Made by a program: the position numbers and the translations under genes. From Chryseobacterium pennipullorum (GTDB lineage: Bacteria; Bacteroidota; Bacteroidia; Flavobacteriales; Weeksellaceae), in the NCBI RefSeq assembly GCF_003384725.1, contig NZ_QNVV01000012.1:62001-126000 (forward strand): a stretch of 64,000 bases of DNA, given 5' to 3'. The notes beneath the pieces are model-generated. The model had not been told where the DNA came from. It worked only from the letters and a program-made list of their open reading frames with translations, and made no database searches. This document shows positions 1 to 9,345 of the stretch, in pieces. Numbering within the stretch: position 1 is the first letter of the stretch; the number at the start of each line of letters is the position of its first letter.

Positions 1-2211
1 AGCATATATATTCCATTGAAAATCGTCGGTGCGAAGAATATCTGCATTGATGTTGGCCTGTATTCCCCTGTTCGTCATATCGCCGATATTTCCATACTTC
101 ACATACGACCCTGAATTAGAAGGGGGCAGGGGAAGAGTATAAATCATATCAGATACTTTTCGCTCAAAATAATCTGCGTTCAGCGTTAGCCTGTTTTTGA
201 AAAGTGAAACTTCAAACCCGGCGTTCAGATTTTTGGAAGTCTCCCACTTAAGATCTTTATTTCCCTGCTTCTTCAGAGAAAGAACCGGTTTGTCATCACC
301 AAAATTATTGATCCCGTAAATATCCTGATAGGCATAATAATCTCTCGTGGAGCTATCGATAAGGATATTATCATTTCCCTGCTGTCCGTAAGATACTTTC
401 AGCTTTAAGGCATTGACCACCGAATTGTTTTTTAAGAAATTTTCTTTGGCTACATTCCAGGCAGCTCCCAGTCCGTAGAAATTACCCCATCTACTTTCCG
501 GAGAGAACACAGACGACCCGTCTCTTCTTATATTGGCATTAAAGAAATATTTATTGTCGTAATTATAAAGCAATCTTGAAAAATAACCTTCTACTGCATA
601 TTCATAGCCGCTTCCTGATAAATCTGTTATTTTCACGGCATTATCAAAAGACAATGAATTAGGGAGTAAAAGCTGTTGCTTTGTGCCTGATATTCCTTCG
701 TTTTTAATCTTGTTCAGTTCATGTCCGATGAGAATATTAAAGTTGTGTTTATCCAGTTTTTTCTGATAGGTAAGCAATTGCTGGTGATTCAGGGTGTATT
801 TAAACTGAGAACCTCTTGTTATCGTTCCACCGACGGAAGAAGAGGTACCGCCTTCTGTATTTCCAAACTGAAGGTTTCGTACATTTTCAAGATAAGCCCC
901 GAAGTTGTACGTGAAATCCAAACCTTTAATGATTTCATAATTTAATCCGAGATTAATATTGCTAACATTGGTTGTTGTTTGAGATTTATCTTTCTGAAGG
1001 TTGCCTACGGGGTTTTCAAAAACGGCATAGGATCTTGAGGCTCCGTTAGGTCCACTTCCGTCTCCATAATCATATAAAGCATTTCCGTCATTGTCATAAA
1101 GCCTTTGGTAGCGATTGTCGCGGAGAAAAACGGGATAGAAAGGGGCGATATTTCTGGCGAACTGGAAGGGATTCGAAAAGCCTCCCGTTTCCCCAAAGTC
1201 TTGTTTGCTGTAGGTATAGGACAGGGCTGTGTTTAACTTTAATTTTGAGGTAATGGAGTAGTCTACATTGGATCGAATTCCAAACCTTTCAAATCCGGAG
1301 GAGATAAGATAGCCTTTATCGTCAAGATAATTTAAAGAAGTATAAGACTTTACCTGATCACCATTGGCATTGATTCCTACTGTAGCCTCCCTTCTCAGAG
1401 CAGGCTTGAAAAGCAGTTTTCTCCAGTCATCCTGATAGAGCAGCTGTGCATCAGAATTGAATGAGCCATCCTGTCTGATCAGCTGATTGAAAGGAACATT
1501 ATACACATTATATCCGAGCTTTCCCAGTGCGCCAATTCCTACATCATGCGGGGTAGGACCGGAAGGAACAGCACCCGGCTGCGTCAATCTGGCAATTTCT
1601 CCAATTCTCGCCCTGTTATAATAAGCCGTGTAATAATCCTGTGGTGAAGTGTAGACCGGATAATCTTCTATAGATCTGAAGTTAACTCCGGTTCTTACAT
1701 CAGCCTCGATACTGAGTCCCTTGCTTTTGCCCCGTTTGGTGTTGACAATAATTACTCCATTGGCCCCCCGGGAGCCATATAATGCATTGGAAGAAGCATC
1801 TTCCAGAAAAGAAATACTTTCGATATCTGATGCCGCAATGCTGTTGAGGTTTCCACTGTAAGGAATTCCATCCAGTACAATTAATGGATCGCTGGAAGCA
1901 TTGATAGAGCCTATTCCCCGCATTCTGATTGTAGGCTGGGAGCCGGGCTGACCGGAAGAGATCACCTGTACTCCGGCTACTTTACCTCCGATTCCCTGGA
2001 GGATATTTCCGTTTTGAAGATTGGAAAGATCTTTAGCCTTTAATGATTGTACAGATCCGGTTATTTCTTCTTTTTTCTGCTTTCCAAAAGCAACGACCAC
2101 CACTTCTTTGATGGCATTTTCTTTGGAAAGGCTGTCTTTCGTTTGTGCGAAGCCATATTCTGCAATGAGGAGCAGGGCTAATACACCGAGTTTGCATTGT
2201 TTTTTTCTCAT
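1..2211 (-). CDS. SusC/RagA-family TonB-linked outer membrane protein (partial, C-terminus outside the window)
   Basis: The reverse strand is open from the ATG at 2211 to the window edge (737 codons), so the C-terminal barrel end lies to the left. The protein starts with a signal peptide (MRKKQCKL, hydrophobic LGVLALLLIA, then GFAQ). A TonB-box-like stretch EVVVVAFGKQKKEEITGS follows, then the plug with VSGVQV-type signatures (GGKVAGVQVISSG, IRMRGIGSI, DPLIVLDGIPY, ALYGSRGANGVIIVNTKRG), which are diagnostic for SusC/RagA. The family forms the TonB-energised outer membrane channel of nutrient uptake pairs; a SusD partner would be expected beyond the left edge. The usual N-terminal carboxypeptidase-like domain is absent: the signal peptide runs almost directly into the plug. 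The substrate cannot be told from the sequence. Confidence 0.93.
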   Translation of the reverse strand, partial: MRKKQCKLGVLALLLIAEYGFAQTKDSLSKENAIKEVVVVAFGKQKKEEITGSVQSLKAKDLSNLQNGNILQGIGGKVAGVQVISSGQPGSQPTIRMRGIGSINASSDPLIVLDGIPYSGNLNSIAASDIESISFLEDASSNALYGSRGANGVIIVNTKRGKSKGLSIEADVRTGVNFRSIEDYPVYTSPQDYYTAYYNRARIGEIARLTQPGAVPSGPTPHDVGIGALGKLGYNVYNVPFNQLIRQDGSFNSDAQLLYQDDWRKLLFKPALRREATVGINANGDQVKSYTSLNYLDDKGYLISSGFERFGIRSNVDYSITSKLKLNTALSYTYSKQDFGETGGFSNPFQFARNIAPFYPVFLRDNRYQRLYDNDGNALYDYGDGSGPNGASRSYAVFENPVGNLQKDKSQTTTNVSNINLGLNYEIIKGLDFTYNFGAYLENVRNLQFGNTEGGTSSSVGGTITRGSQFKYTLNHQQLLTYQKKLDKHNFNILIGHELNKIKNEGISGTKQQLLLPNSLSFDNAVKITDLSGSGYEYAVEGYFSRLLYNYDNKYFFNANIRRDGSSVFSPESRWGNFYGLGAAWNVAKENFLKNNSVVNALKLKVSYGQQGNDNILIDSSTRDYYAYQDIYGINNFGDDKPVLSLKKQGNKDLKWETSKNLNAGFEVSLFKNRLTLNADYFERKVSDMIYTLPLPPSNSGSYVKYGNIGDMTNRGIQANINADILRTDDFQWNIYA

Positions 2212-2224
2212 TCTATATCATATT

Positions 2225-2405
2225 TAAGTTTAAAATTGAACGGGTGTATTACTGTTGATCTCTCCGGTGATGAGATAATAAGTTCCTGCCTCCTTTTTCA
2301 GGGAGGGTGTAGTAGGGACATATGAAGTTAAGGGAGAGTTACCCTGATCAGATCATGCTTTGAACTGGCCGGGCTTTAATTCCTACAGTAAGGTGTATTT
2401 CTTCG
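2225..2405 (-). promoter_or_regulatory. Possible structured 5' leader of the SusC-like gene
   Basis: This spacer upstream of the SusC-like ATG has small hairpins on the minus strand. The clearest is CCTCC-CTGAAAAA-GGAGG near 2290-2310, followed by a CTC/GAG mini-stem. It also has GC-richer blocks (CCCGGCC, CTGATCAGGG) that are unusual for spacers here. I compared it by eye with TPP and SAM-I riboswitch cores and neither fits. A cis-acting RNA leader is an inference only. Confidence 0.2.
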
Positions 2406-2410
2406 GAAGG

Positions 2411-2572
2411 TTATGACATCATCATGGTACACATACTCATCATAGATTCAAAACACAGGTCTTTAGAATTGATGTGATGTTTTGAATGGCCATTTTCTGT
2501 ACAGTCTTGCGGCTGAACAGCTGCAATAGCCGTGATGGTAAACTGGTAAGAATCAAAGTCGTTCTTATTCAT
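2411..2572 (-). CDS. Small hypothetical protein rich in Met, Cys and His
   Basis: A 53-residue reading frame from the ATG at 2572; a TTG start at 2605 would add 11 residues. It begins MNKNDFDSYQF and ends with a notable CFESMMSMCTMMMS tail plus a SKHH segment, giving three Cys and seven Met in a very short protein. There is no signal peptide or membrane segment. It lies upstream of, and in the same direction as, the SusC-like gene, with a palindrome (2664-2678) about 90 bp before its ATG. I recognise no family. It could be a real leader or metal-binding peptide, a peptide-product precursor, or a chance frame; codon use gives no strong support. Confidence 0.3.
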   Translation of the reverse strand: MNKNDFDSYQFTITAIAAVQPQDCTENGHSKHHINSKDLCFESMMSMCTMMMS

Positions 2573-2663
2573 GAGAATAAAGTTTATTTTTTTTAACTGG
2601 GTCAAAATTATTTAATAATTCATAAAGATGGCTAAATACGGGTATGAGAAAAATCATATTAGT

Positions 2664-2678
2664 CTACTAAATTAGTAG
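2664..2678. promoter_or_regulatory. Perfect 15-bp palindrome, operator-like
   Basis: CTACTAA-A-TTAGTAG is a perfect 7+1+7 inverted repeat in an AT-rich spacer, upstream of the small ORF and the SusC-like gene. Its size and symmetry suit a dimeric helix-turn-helix regulator. No regulator gene is adjacent, so the cognate protein is unknown. Confidence 0.35.
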
Positions 2679-2805
2679 GTTATTGAAAATAGATAATGAT
2701 TTTAAAGTGTATGTTGCTGTAAATAAGCTGTTTATTTGTTTTTGTTAAATGTTAAAAAGTTTTAAAAAAAGTGCACTGAGCATAATGAATTAAAATTAAC
2801 ATCAT

Positions 2806-2831
2806 AAGTCTATTGTTTTTATAGACTTTTT
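2806..2831 (+). terminator. Orphan hairpin with T-run (plus strand)
   Basis: AAGTCTAT-TGTTTTT-ATAGACTT followed by TTT has the form of a weak intrinsic terminator on the plus strand. No plus-strand gene ends nearby, so it could end an antisense or small transcript, or be fortuitous. Confidence 0.3.
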
Positions 2832-2965
2832 GTTTATTTTATGACATCGGGAGTAGGGATCCTCCGTAAATAGTTTAACCCTTACAGGATGACAACTCTG
2901 TGATTAAAATGGAAGTGTGGTAATAGTAGAATGTTGTCCTATTTTGTAGGCTCACAAGAGTTTTA

Positions 2966-3320
2966 AAATCTGTGAAAATCTGTGGGATCTGTGGGAAACT
3001 ATATCTCTCGCGGATTTTGCAGATCACGCAGATTTTATTTTAATACTTTTTATCGGCTTAATGAGCTTAATTTGTCGGATCTGTTTTAATCTGCTTACTG
3101 CCTTGAAGCAAACCAAAGAATAAAGACAGAGAGCCTTTCTCTAAAATGAAATCTGTGAAAATCTGTGTGATCAGTGGGAAACTATATCTCTCGCGGATTT
3201 TGCAGATCACGCAGATTTTGCATTTATTATCTTCACGTCTCTTCCCTTGAAGCAAAAGGAGCCACAATTATAGACAGAGAACCTTACGCTAAAACGAAAT
3301 CTGTGAAGATCTGTGGGAAA
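2966..3320. repeat. Intergenic direct repeats (two 71-bp copies plus a partial third)
   Basis: Copy A (2966-3036) and copy B (3149-3219) are nearly identical over 71 bp, starting AAATCTGTGAAAATCTGTG and ending GCAGATCACGCAGATTTT. A shorter third copy begins at 3298. The sequence ahead of copies B and C is also repeated (CCTTGAAGCA at 3101 and 3245, and GACAGAGA-C-CTT at about 3125 and 3272). Within each unit ATCTGTG and CACGCAGAT are partly complementary, so a transcript could fold. Repeats of this wording are common between genes of Flavobacteriia. I see no gene between 2679 and 3366. Confidence 0.8.
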
Positions 3321-3366
3321 TCGAAATAGATTCTTGCCTAAATATTGCTTTACACCGTGTATCCCA

Positions 3367-3400
3367 ATAAAAAAGGAGCCTACCTTTCGATAGACTCCTC
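3367..3400 (-). terminator. Rho-independent terminator of the RND efflux operon
   Basis: Read on the minus strand, AGGAGTCTA-TCGAAAGG-TAGGCTCCT (one mismatch) is followed by TTTTTTA. It lies about 25 bp past the stop codon of the outer membrane factor gene, the last gene of the operon. Confidence 0.8.
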
Positions 3401-3425
3401 GGTGAAAACAAGATTAATATGATAT

Positions 3426-4895
3426 TTATAACTTTTTAATATCCGGAGCTGTCAAAGGATTTTGATCCCAGCCTCCACCCAGAGCGCGGTAGACTGCGAC
3501 ACTGGCTTTAAGCTGATTGACTTTTTTCTCCACCAGCTCAAATTTTGATTCGAGGGCATCACGCTGGGTCAGTAAAACTTCCATATAATCAGCGCGGGCG
3601 TACTTGAATAGATCATTTGAAATATCAATGGATTTCGTTAAGGCATTCACCTCTTTGGTTTTGATATTGACGCTGCTTTCCAGGTTATGGATTTTAGACA
3701 GCTGATTCGCTACTTCGATATAGGCGCTTAGGACCGTCTGTTCATAATGATAGACGGCCTGAATCTGTTTTGCATTGGCATTGGAATAAGCTGCCTTGAT
3801 GGCTCTTCTGTTGATCAGAGGAGCAGTAAGTTCTCCTGCCAGAGAAAACAAAAAGGATTGCGGTTTAATGAGATAAGTCGGGTTAAAGGCCTGCAATCCG
3901 ATACCGGCAGCAAGGTCAAGGGAAGGGTAGAATCTTGCTTTGGCCACCTGGATGTCGAGTTTTGCAGCAGCCAGCTCATATTCTGCCTGCTTGATGTCCG
4001 GGCGGTTTTCCAAAAGCTCCGAAGGAATTCCGCTGTATACCGCTTGCGGAAGAATAGCATCAAAAGAATCCTGAGTCCTTTCCACAGATTGCGGAAACCT
4101 TCCCACAAGATAATTGATTTTATTCTCCGTTTCAATGATTTTCTGTTGAATATCGTATTGCATGCCCTGGGTTTTCAGCACCTGGGCTTCAAACCTCTGG
4201 ACTGCCAGCTCGTTGGATCTGGCATTCTTTTTCAGATCCCTGATAATGTCGAGAGCGTTATTTTGGATTTTAATATTTTGATTTAAAATAACCAGCTCAT
4301 TGTCCAGGGCTAATAATTCGTAATAAGAATCTGCAATTTCCGAGATCAGGTGGGTTACCATGAAATTCTTTCCTTCGATGCCTGCCAGATAGCGCTGTAC
4401 CTGAGCTTTTGTGGCATTGTGAAGTTTACCCCAGATATCCGTTTCCCACTGAGCCTGTGCTCCAACTCCAAAGTCGAACAAAGGTTCGGGCATTTCTTTC
4501 CCCGGTTCTATGTCTGTATTGGCTTCCATTGCTCCGATATTGGTGTACCGGCTTACTTTGTCAACGCCGGCGCCAGCCTTTAAACCAACCGAAGGAAGAT
4601 ATTCTCCTTTTCGGGCTTTGATTTCATTTTTAGACATTTCGATTTCCTGAAGCACGATATTCAGCTCCTGATTATTCTGAAGTGCCTGATTGATCAATGC
4701 CTGAAGGTTCGGGTCGCTGAAATATTCGTTCCACTTTAGCTTTCCTGTGTTTTGGGAATCATTTTCTGCGGAGCTGTATTTTTCAGGAACCGTTTTATTT
4801 TCTGTGCGCTCTGCTATTTCTATAGGTTTACAGGCAGTAAGACTTAATAAGAAGACTGCCAGACCTGTGTATTGATATATTTTTCTTTTATTCAT
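3426..4895 (-). CDS. RND efflux outer membrane factor, TolC/OprM (NodT) family lipoprotein
   Basis: A 489-residue protein of the usual family length. The N-terminus MNKRKIYQYTG is followed by a hydrophobic stretch and lipobox LTAC, giving lipid attachment at about Cys22. The body has the duplicated helical/beta repeat of outer membrane efflux proteins: NNQELNIVLQEIEMSKNEI, GAQAQWETDIWGK, then the second repeat with ELLENRPDIKQAEYELAAAKLDI and AKARFYPSLDLAAGIG, both typical. It should form the trimeric exit duct of the tripartite pump encoded by the two upstream genes. Its start codon overlaps the end of the permease gene by 8 bp, so translation is probably coupled. The strong hairpin downstream ends the operon. 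Exported substrates cannot be predicted. Confidence 0.95.
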   Translation of the reverse strand: MNKRKIYQYTGLAVFLLSLTACKPIEIAERTENKTVPEKYSSAENDSQNTGKLKWNEYFSDPNLQALINQALQNNQELNIVLQEIEMSKNEIKARKGEYLPSVGLKAGAGVDKVSRYTNIGAMEANTDIEPGKEMPEPLFDFGVGAQAQWETDIWGKLHNATKAQVQRYLAGIEGKNFMVTHLISEIADSYYELLALDNELVILNQNIKIQNNALDIIRDLKKNARSNELAVQRFEAQVLKTQGMQYDIQQKIIETENKINYLVGRFPQSVERTQDSFDAILPQAVYSGIPSELLENRPDIKQAEYELAAAKLDIQVAKARFYPSLDLAAGIGLQAFNPTYLIKPQSFLFSLAGELTAPLINRRAIKAAYSNANAKQIQAVYHYEQTVLSAYIEVANQLSKIHNLESSVNIKTKEVNALTKSIDISNDLFKYARADYMEVLLTQRDALESKFELVEKKVNQLKASVAVYRALGGGWDQNPLTAPDIKKL

Positions 4896-7800
4896 AATGG
4901 ATCATGTCTTCGCTTAGAGGTGATTCGTCTTCGTCTTTAATCATTTTTTTACCGTCAGACCATTTGGCAAATATGTAATAGAGACCCGGGATCACAATGA
5001 CCCCGAATACAGTTCCTATCAGCATTCCTCCCAATGAGGAGGCCCCAATGGTGTGGTTTCCTATTGCACCGGCACCTCTAGCAAAAACAAGCGGCACTAA
5101 TCCTGCGATAAATGCAAATGAAGTCATCAGGATAGGTCTGAAACGGGCTTTAGAGCCTTCTACAGCAGCGTCCAGAATAGAATCACCGGCCTGTCGCCTT
5201 TTGACGGCAAACTCTACAATAAGTACGGCGTTTTTACCTAATAACCCGATGATCATGATCAGTCCAACCTGTGCGTAGATATCATTTTCCAGTCCCATTG
5301 CTTTCAACAAAAGGAAAGAGCCGAAAACCCCTACCGGTAACGAACACAATACAGCAAACGGAATCAGGAAACTCTCATATTGTGCGGCCAATACAAGATA
5401 AACGAATACAAGTACCACCAGGAAAACATAAATCGCTTCATTACCACGCTGTGCCTCGTCAAAAGATAATCCTTCCCAGGCTACTTTGTATCCGTGAGGT
5501 AAAGATTTAGCCGCAGTTTCGTTGATAGCCTGAATCGCATCAGCGGTGGTGTAGCCGGCAGCAGGAAGTCCTCTGATGGCTGCCGAATTGTACATATTGT
5601 AACGGGTAATTTCGTTGGGTCCCTGTGTCTTTTTCATGGTCATGAAAGCAGAATAGGGAACCATTTCATCCCTGTCGTTTTTTACATATAAGTTCATGAT
5701 ATCGGTAGGAAGCCTTCTGAACTCCGGGGAAGACTGTACATACACTTTAAAGAACTGCCCGAAACGGATGAATCCTTGCTCGTAGGTGCTTCCAATCAGG
5801 ATGTTGAGGTTATCCATGGCTTTTCCTATAGAAACCCCCTTCTGCATGGCCGCATTGTTATCGAATACCAGCTCATACTGGGGATAGTTCGCCGCAAAGA
5901 ATGTGAATACTCCACTAAGCTCTTTACGTTTTTTAAGCTGAACGATAAAGTCCTTATTAGCCTTGTCAAAGTCCTGATAATTGGTCGTTCTGTTCAGGTC
6001 TAGCAATCTCATGGAGAACCCTCCTGAAGATCCGAATCCGGGAACGGCAGGTGGTTCAAAGAATTCAATCGTAGCTCCAAGGTCTTTTGATTTTTCTTCA
6101 AGCTCCTTCATGATTTCTTTGACCGAATGTTCACGATCGCTCCATGTCTTAAGGTTAATCAGACAGGTTCCCGCATTCGATCCACGTCCTTCCGTCATGA
6201 TTTCGTATCCTGCCAGTGAGGATACCGATTCTACACCATCTACCCCCATTGCTATTTTCTGCAACGTTCTCGACACTTTATTGGTCTGTTCCAAAGTAGA
6301 TCCCGGAGGCGTCTGAATAATGGCATAGACTGTTCCCTGGTCTTCATTCGGGATAAAACCACCCGGAAGTGCTTTGTTGATTACAAAGATTCCGGCACAG
6401 AAAGCGATCAGGATACCCCATGTCACTATTTTACGGTTGACAATTTTTCTAAGGAAAGCCGCATATTTACCGGTTACTTTATCAAAACCGTTATTGAAAG
6501 CATCTAATGCTTTAGTGAAGATATTAGACTTTTTAGGTTTTCCATGATTGTTTTTCAACAACATAGCAGCCAATACCGGAGTTAAGGTAAGCGCTACAAC
6601 TGCTGAGATGACAATGGAACTTGCCATGGTAATCGAAAACTGGCGGTAAAAAGTTCCAACAGGACCCGTCATAAACGAAATGGGAATAAATACGGCCACC
6701 ATTACAGCCGTAATGGCAATAATTGCTCCTGCAATTTCTCCCATCACCTCCTTTACTGCTTTATAAGGTGTCATATTACTTTCCTCCATTTTGGCGTGAA
6801 CCGCTTCAATCACAACAATGGCATTATCAACCACAATTCCGATGGCTAATACCAAAGCGAAAAGCGTGACCAGGTTGATGGTTAATCCGAAAAACTGAAT
6901 CACAAAGAAGGTTCCGATCAATGAAACGGGTACTGCAATAATGGGGATCAGGGTAGAACGCCAGTCACCAAGGAAGATGAAGACCACGATCGCTACGAGG
7001 ATAAAAGCATCTCTCAAGGTATGCATTACCTGCTCAATGGAAGCATCAAGGAATTGTGAAACGTCGTAACTGATTTTATAATCTACTCCCGGCGGGAAAT
7101 TGCCTTTCATTTCCGCAAGTTTTGCTTTCACGTCTTTAATCACATCGTTGGCATTACTTCCGTAGTTTTGTTTTAATACAATAGAAGCGGAAGGATGCCC
7201 GTCCAGGTTAGAATAAATATCAAAAAACTCACTGCCAAGCTCTACTTTAGCCACATCTTTTAACTTAACATTTTCCCCTTCTGCATTGGATCGAACGATG
7301 ATGTTTTCATATTCTTCAGGTTTATTGTACTGGCCCTTATACGTCAATACATATTCAAGGGACTGGGCGGCAATACCGGAACTTTGCCCGATTCTTCCCG
7401 GACGTCCGATAATACTCTGTTCGCCGATCGCCTTCATCACTTCATCTACAGAAATGTCATACGCACGCATACGATCAGGGTTTAGCCAGATACGCATTGC
7501 ATATCTCCGGCTCCCCAGGATCTGAGATTTGGCAATCCCATGAATACGGTTGATTTCCGGGATGATATTCACCATAGAGTAGTTGTACAGGAACTTTTCA
7601 TCCATACTTTTATTCGTACTGTAAAGGTTCACGTACATCAGCATGCTTGGCTGAATCGGGTTGACGACAACGCCTTCTTTTTGTACCAGCTCTGGCAATA
7701 GGGGCATTACCTGATCTACTCTCGTTTTTACCAGCACTACTGCCTCATTCGGGTCAGTTCCGGGATCAAAAACTACATTTACGGTGGCTTCTCCGGCACT

Positions 7801-8049
7801 GGTGGCATCGGTGGTGATGTACCGCATTCCCTGAACACCATTAATGGCATTTTCAATGGTGATCAAAGAGGATTTTACCAGTACATCAGCACTGGCACCA
7901 GGATAGGCGATAGAAACGGCTACTGTTGTTGGGGCAATCTTGGGAAACTGTTCGGTAGGAAGTTGTTTCATGGCGATACCTCCCATAAACAGGATGACCA
8001 CCGATATCACAATCGCGAATACCGGCCGGTGTATTACTTTTTTAAACAT
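4888..8049 (-). CDS. RND multidrug efflux permease, AcrB/HAE1 family
   Basis: 1053 residues, full length for an inner membrane RND pump. It begins MFKKVIHRPVFAIVISVVILFMGG (TM1) and keeps the family signatures: PTEQFPKIAPTTVAVSIAYPGA, GIVVDNAIVVIEAV in TM4, and GLLGKNAVLIVEFA in TM10. The Asp of GIVVD and the Lys of GLLGKN correspond to the proton-relay Asp407 and Lys940 of AcrB. The second relay Asp (Asp408 in AcrB) is Asn here (VDN). Two large periplasmic loops are present. It follows the adaptor gene by 15 bp and overlaps the outer membrane factor gene by 8 bp. Its role is proton-driven efflux of amphiphilic compounds across both membranes; substrate unknown. Confidence 0.96.
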   Translation of the reverse strand: MFKKVIHRPVFAIVISVVILFMGGIAMKQLPTEQFPKIAPTTVAVSIAYPGASADVLVKSSLITIENAINGVQGMRYITTDATSAGEATVNVVFDPGTDPNEAVVLVKTRVDQVMPLLPELVQKEGVVVNPIQPSMLMYVNLYSTNKSMDEKFLYNYSMVNIIPEINRIHGIAKSQILGSRRYAMRIWLNPDRMRAYDISVDEVMKAIGEQSIIGRPGRIGQSSGIAAQSLEYVLTYKGQYNKPEEYENIIVRSNAEGENVKLKDVAKVELGSEFFDIYSNLDGHPSASIVLKQNYGSNANDVIKDVKAKLAEMKGNFPPGVDYKISYDVSQFLDASIEQVMHTLRDAFILVAIVVFIFLGDWRSTLIPIIAVPVSLIGTFFVIQFFGLTINLVTLFALVLAIGIVVDNAIVVIEAVHAKMEESNMTPYKAVKEVMGEIAGAIIAITAVMVAVFIPISFMTGPVGTFYRQFSITMASSIVISAVVALTLTPVLAAMLLKNNHGKPKKSNIFTKALDAFNNGFDKVTGKYAAFLRKIVNRKIVTWGILIAFCAGIFVINKALPGGFIPNEDQGTVYAIIQTPPGSTLEQTNKVSRTLQKIAMGVDGVESVSSLAGYEIMTEGRGSNAGTCLINLKTWSDREHSVKEIMKELEEKSKDLGATIEFFEPPAVPGFGSSGGFSMRLLDLNRTTNYQDFDKANKDFIVQLKKRKELSGVFTFFAANYPQYELVFDNNAAMQKGVSIGKAMDNLNILIGSTYEQGFIRFGQFFKVYVQSSPEFRRLPTDIMNLYVKNDRDEMVPYSAFMTMKKTQGPNEITRYNMYNSAAIRGLPAAGYTTADAIQAINETAAKSLPHGYKVAWEGLSFDEAQRGNEAIYVFLVVLVFVYLVLAAQYESFLIPFAVLCSLPVGVFGSFLLLKAMGLENDIYAQVGLIMIIGLLGKNAVLIVEFAVKRRQAGDSILDAAVEGSKARFRPILMTSFAFIAGLVPLVFARGAGAIGNHTIGASSLGGMLIGTVFGVIVIPGLYYIFAKWSDGKKMIKDEDESPLSEDMIHYE

Positions 8050-8064
8050 AATGCTGCTTTTGGA

Positions 8065-9150
8065 TTACTCTGCATACAGATCGAGGTTCGACATTACTTT
8101 CTCGGGTTTTTGATACCTGGAAGCGATTTTCTGGTTTTCCTGTACCATTCGGAGACCGTCCAGAAGGATTCTTTCATCCTTTCCAAGTCCGGAAGCAACC
8201 ACATAAATGTGCGGGAGTTCAGCAGCAACTTTTATTTCCCTGGCTTTTACTTTGCCCTCTTTGGTGATCACATAGACGTATTTCTTTTCAAGCTCTTCAA
8301 ACGTAGCTTTCTGAGGAATCATCATGGCATTCGCATAAGGAGAAGTAATGACGATATTTCCTGTCTGTCCGTATCTCAGCAATCCCTTTGGATTAGGGAA
8401 AGTGGCTCTGTAGGCGATATTTCCTGTTTCGTTGTTAAAGTCAGATTCGATGGTCTGTACAATACCGTCCTGTGAAAATTCCTTGCCATTGGCCATTCTC
8501 AGACGAACATGCATCGGGTTGCTATCCTTTTTAGTGTCCATCTGATCCAGATATTCCGCTTCAGGAACGTTAAAATATACCCACATTTTGCTGTTGTCAG
8601 AAAGTTCGGTAACCAGCTCACCTTCATCTACAAGGCTTCCTTTCCGAACATGCAGTTTTCCAACAATTCCGCTAAAAGGAGCGCGGATTTCTGTAAATCT
8701 CAAATGGGTATTCATTGAAGACAATTCAGCCTGGGCTTTTTCATATTTTGCTCTGGCCATGGCCATTTCCTGAGGGGCTACGATGTCTTTATCAGAAAGA
8801 TTCTTGGTATTCTGATATTCTATCTGCGCATATTTTGCCTCAGCTTTGGCACGGTTGACATCAGATTCATAAAGGTTGGGCATGATTTTGAATAACAGTT
8901 GCCCTTTTTGTACAAATTGTCCTTCATCTACATAAATAGACTGGATGTAGCCTTTTTCCTGCGCCCGAAGCTCAATATGATTGATAGAACGGATTTGTGC
9001 TACGTAATCTTTGTTAACCAAAGTATCTTTTACAAGAGGACTTGTTACGTTGAATGATGCTGTTTCTTCTTTTTCTTTTTTTTCAGATTGACAGGCTACA
9101 AACAAGAAAATAAGGCACAAGTGTATATACATGAGACTTTTCTTGACCAT
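8065..9150 (-). CDS. RND efflux periplasmic adaptor (membrane fusion protein), lipoprotein
   Basis: I chose the ATG at 9150 because it gives a proper lipoprotein signal (MVKKSLMYIHLCLIFLFVAC, lipobox FVAC). An upstream in-frame ATG at 9198 would put a 16-residue AT-rich tail before it. The mature protein (361 residues in all) has the barrel-sandwich half motif AQEKGYIQSIYVDEGQFVQKG and a coiled-coil hairpin rich in Ala/Lys/Glu. The second lipoyl half is EIRAPFSGIVGKLHVRKG, and a beta-barrel and membrane-proximal domain follow. It links the inner membrane pump to the outer membrane duct encoded downstream in the same operon. No regulator is adjacent. Confidence 0.94.
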   Translation of the reverse strand: MVKKSLMYIHLCLIFLFVACQSEKKEKEETASFNVTSPLVKDTLVNKDYVAQIRSINHIELRAQEKGYIQSIYVDEGQFVQKGQLLFKIMPNLYESDVNRAKAEAKYAQIEYQNTKNLSDKDIVAPQEMAMARAKYEKAQAELSSMNTHLRFTEIRAPFSGIVGKLHVRKGSLVDEGELVTELSDNSKMWVYFNVPEAEYLDQMDTKKDSNPMHVRLRMANGKEFSQDGIVQTIESDFNNETGNIAYRATFPNPKGLLRYGQTGNIVITSPYANAMMIPQKATFEELEKKYVYVITKEGKVKAREIKVAAELPHIYVVASGLGKDERILLDGLRMVQENQKIASRYQKPEKVMSNLDLYAE

Positions 9151-9345
9151 GATAATAATGTTTTTGTAATAATTTATAATTGAAAAATAGACTTCCATGC
9201 TCTCCCAACAGAGTAGAAGAGTACATGAGGGATCAATACAAAGCTTTCCGGAAATTCAGATCACAATTACGGATTGGGCATGTGATTCCTTTCCCGGATT
9301 TGAGAAGGATCCCTGATAGGGGTTTTCGTAAAAATTACAATGATA

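Noticed and set aside
2230..2405. TPP or SAM riboswitch ahead of the SusC-like gene
   Set aside because: A CTGATCAGGGTAA stretch recalls TPP and a GCCCGG stretch recalls SAM-I, but the other conserved core parts are missing.
3067..3267. A 66-residue minus-strand frame
   Set aside because: It lies inside the 71-bp repeats and has no protein-like features.
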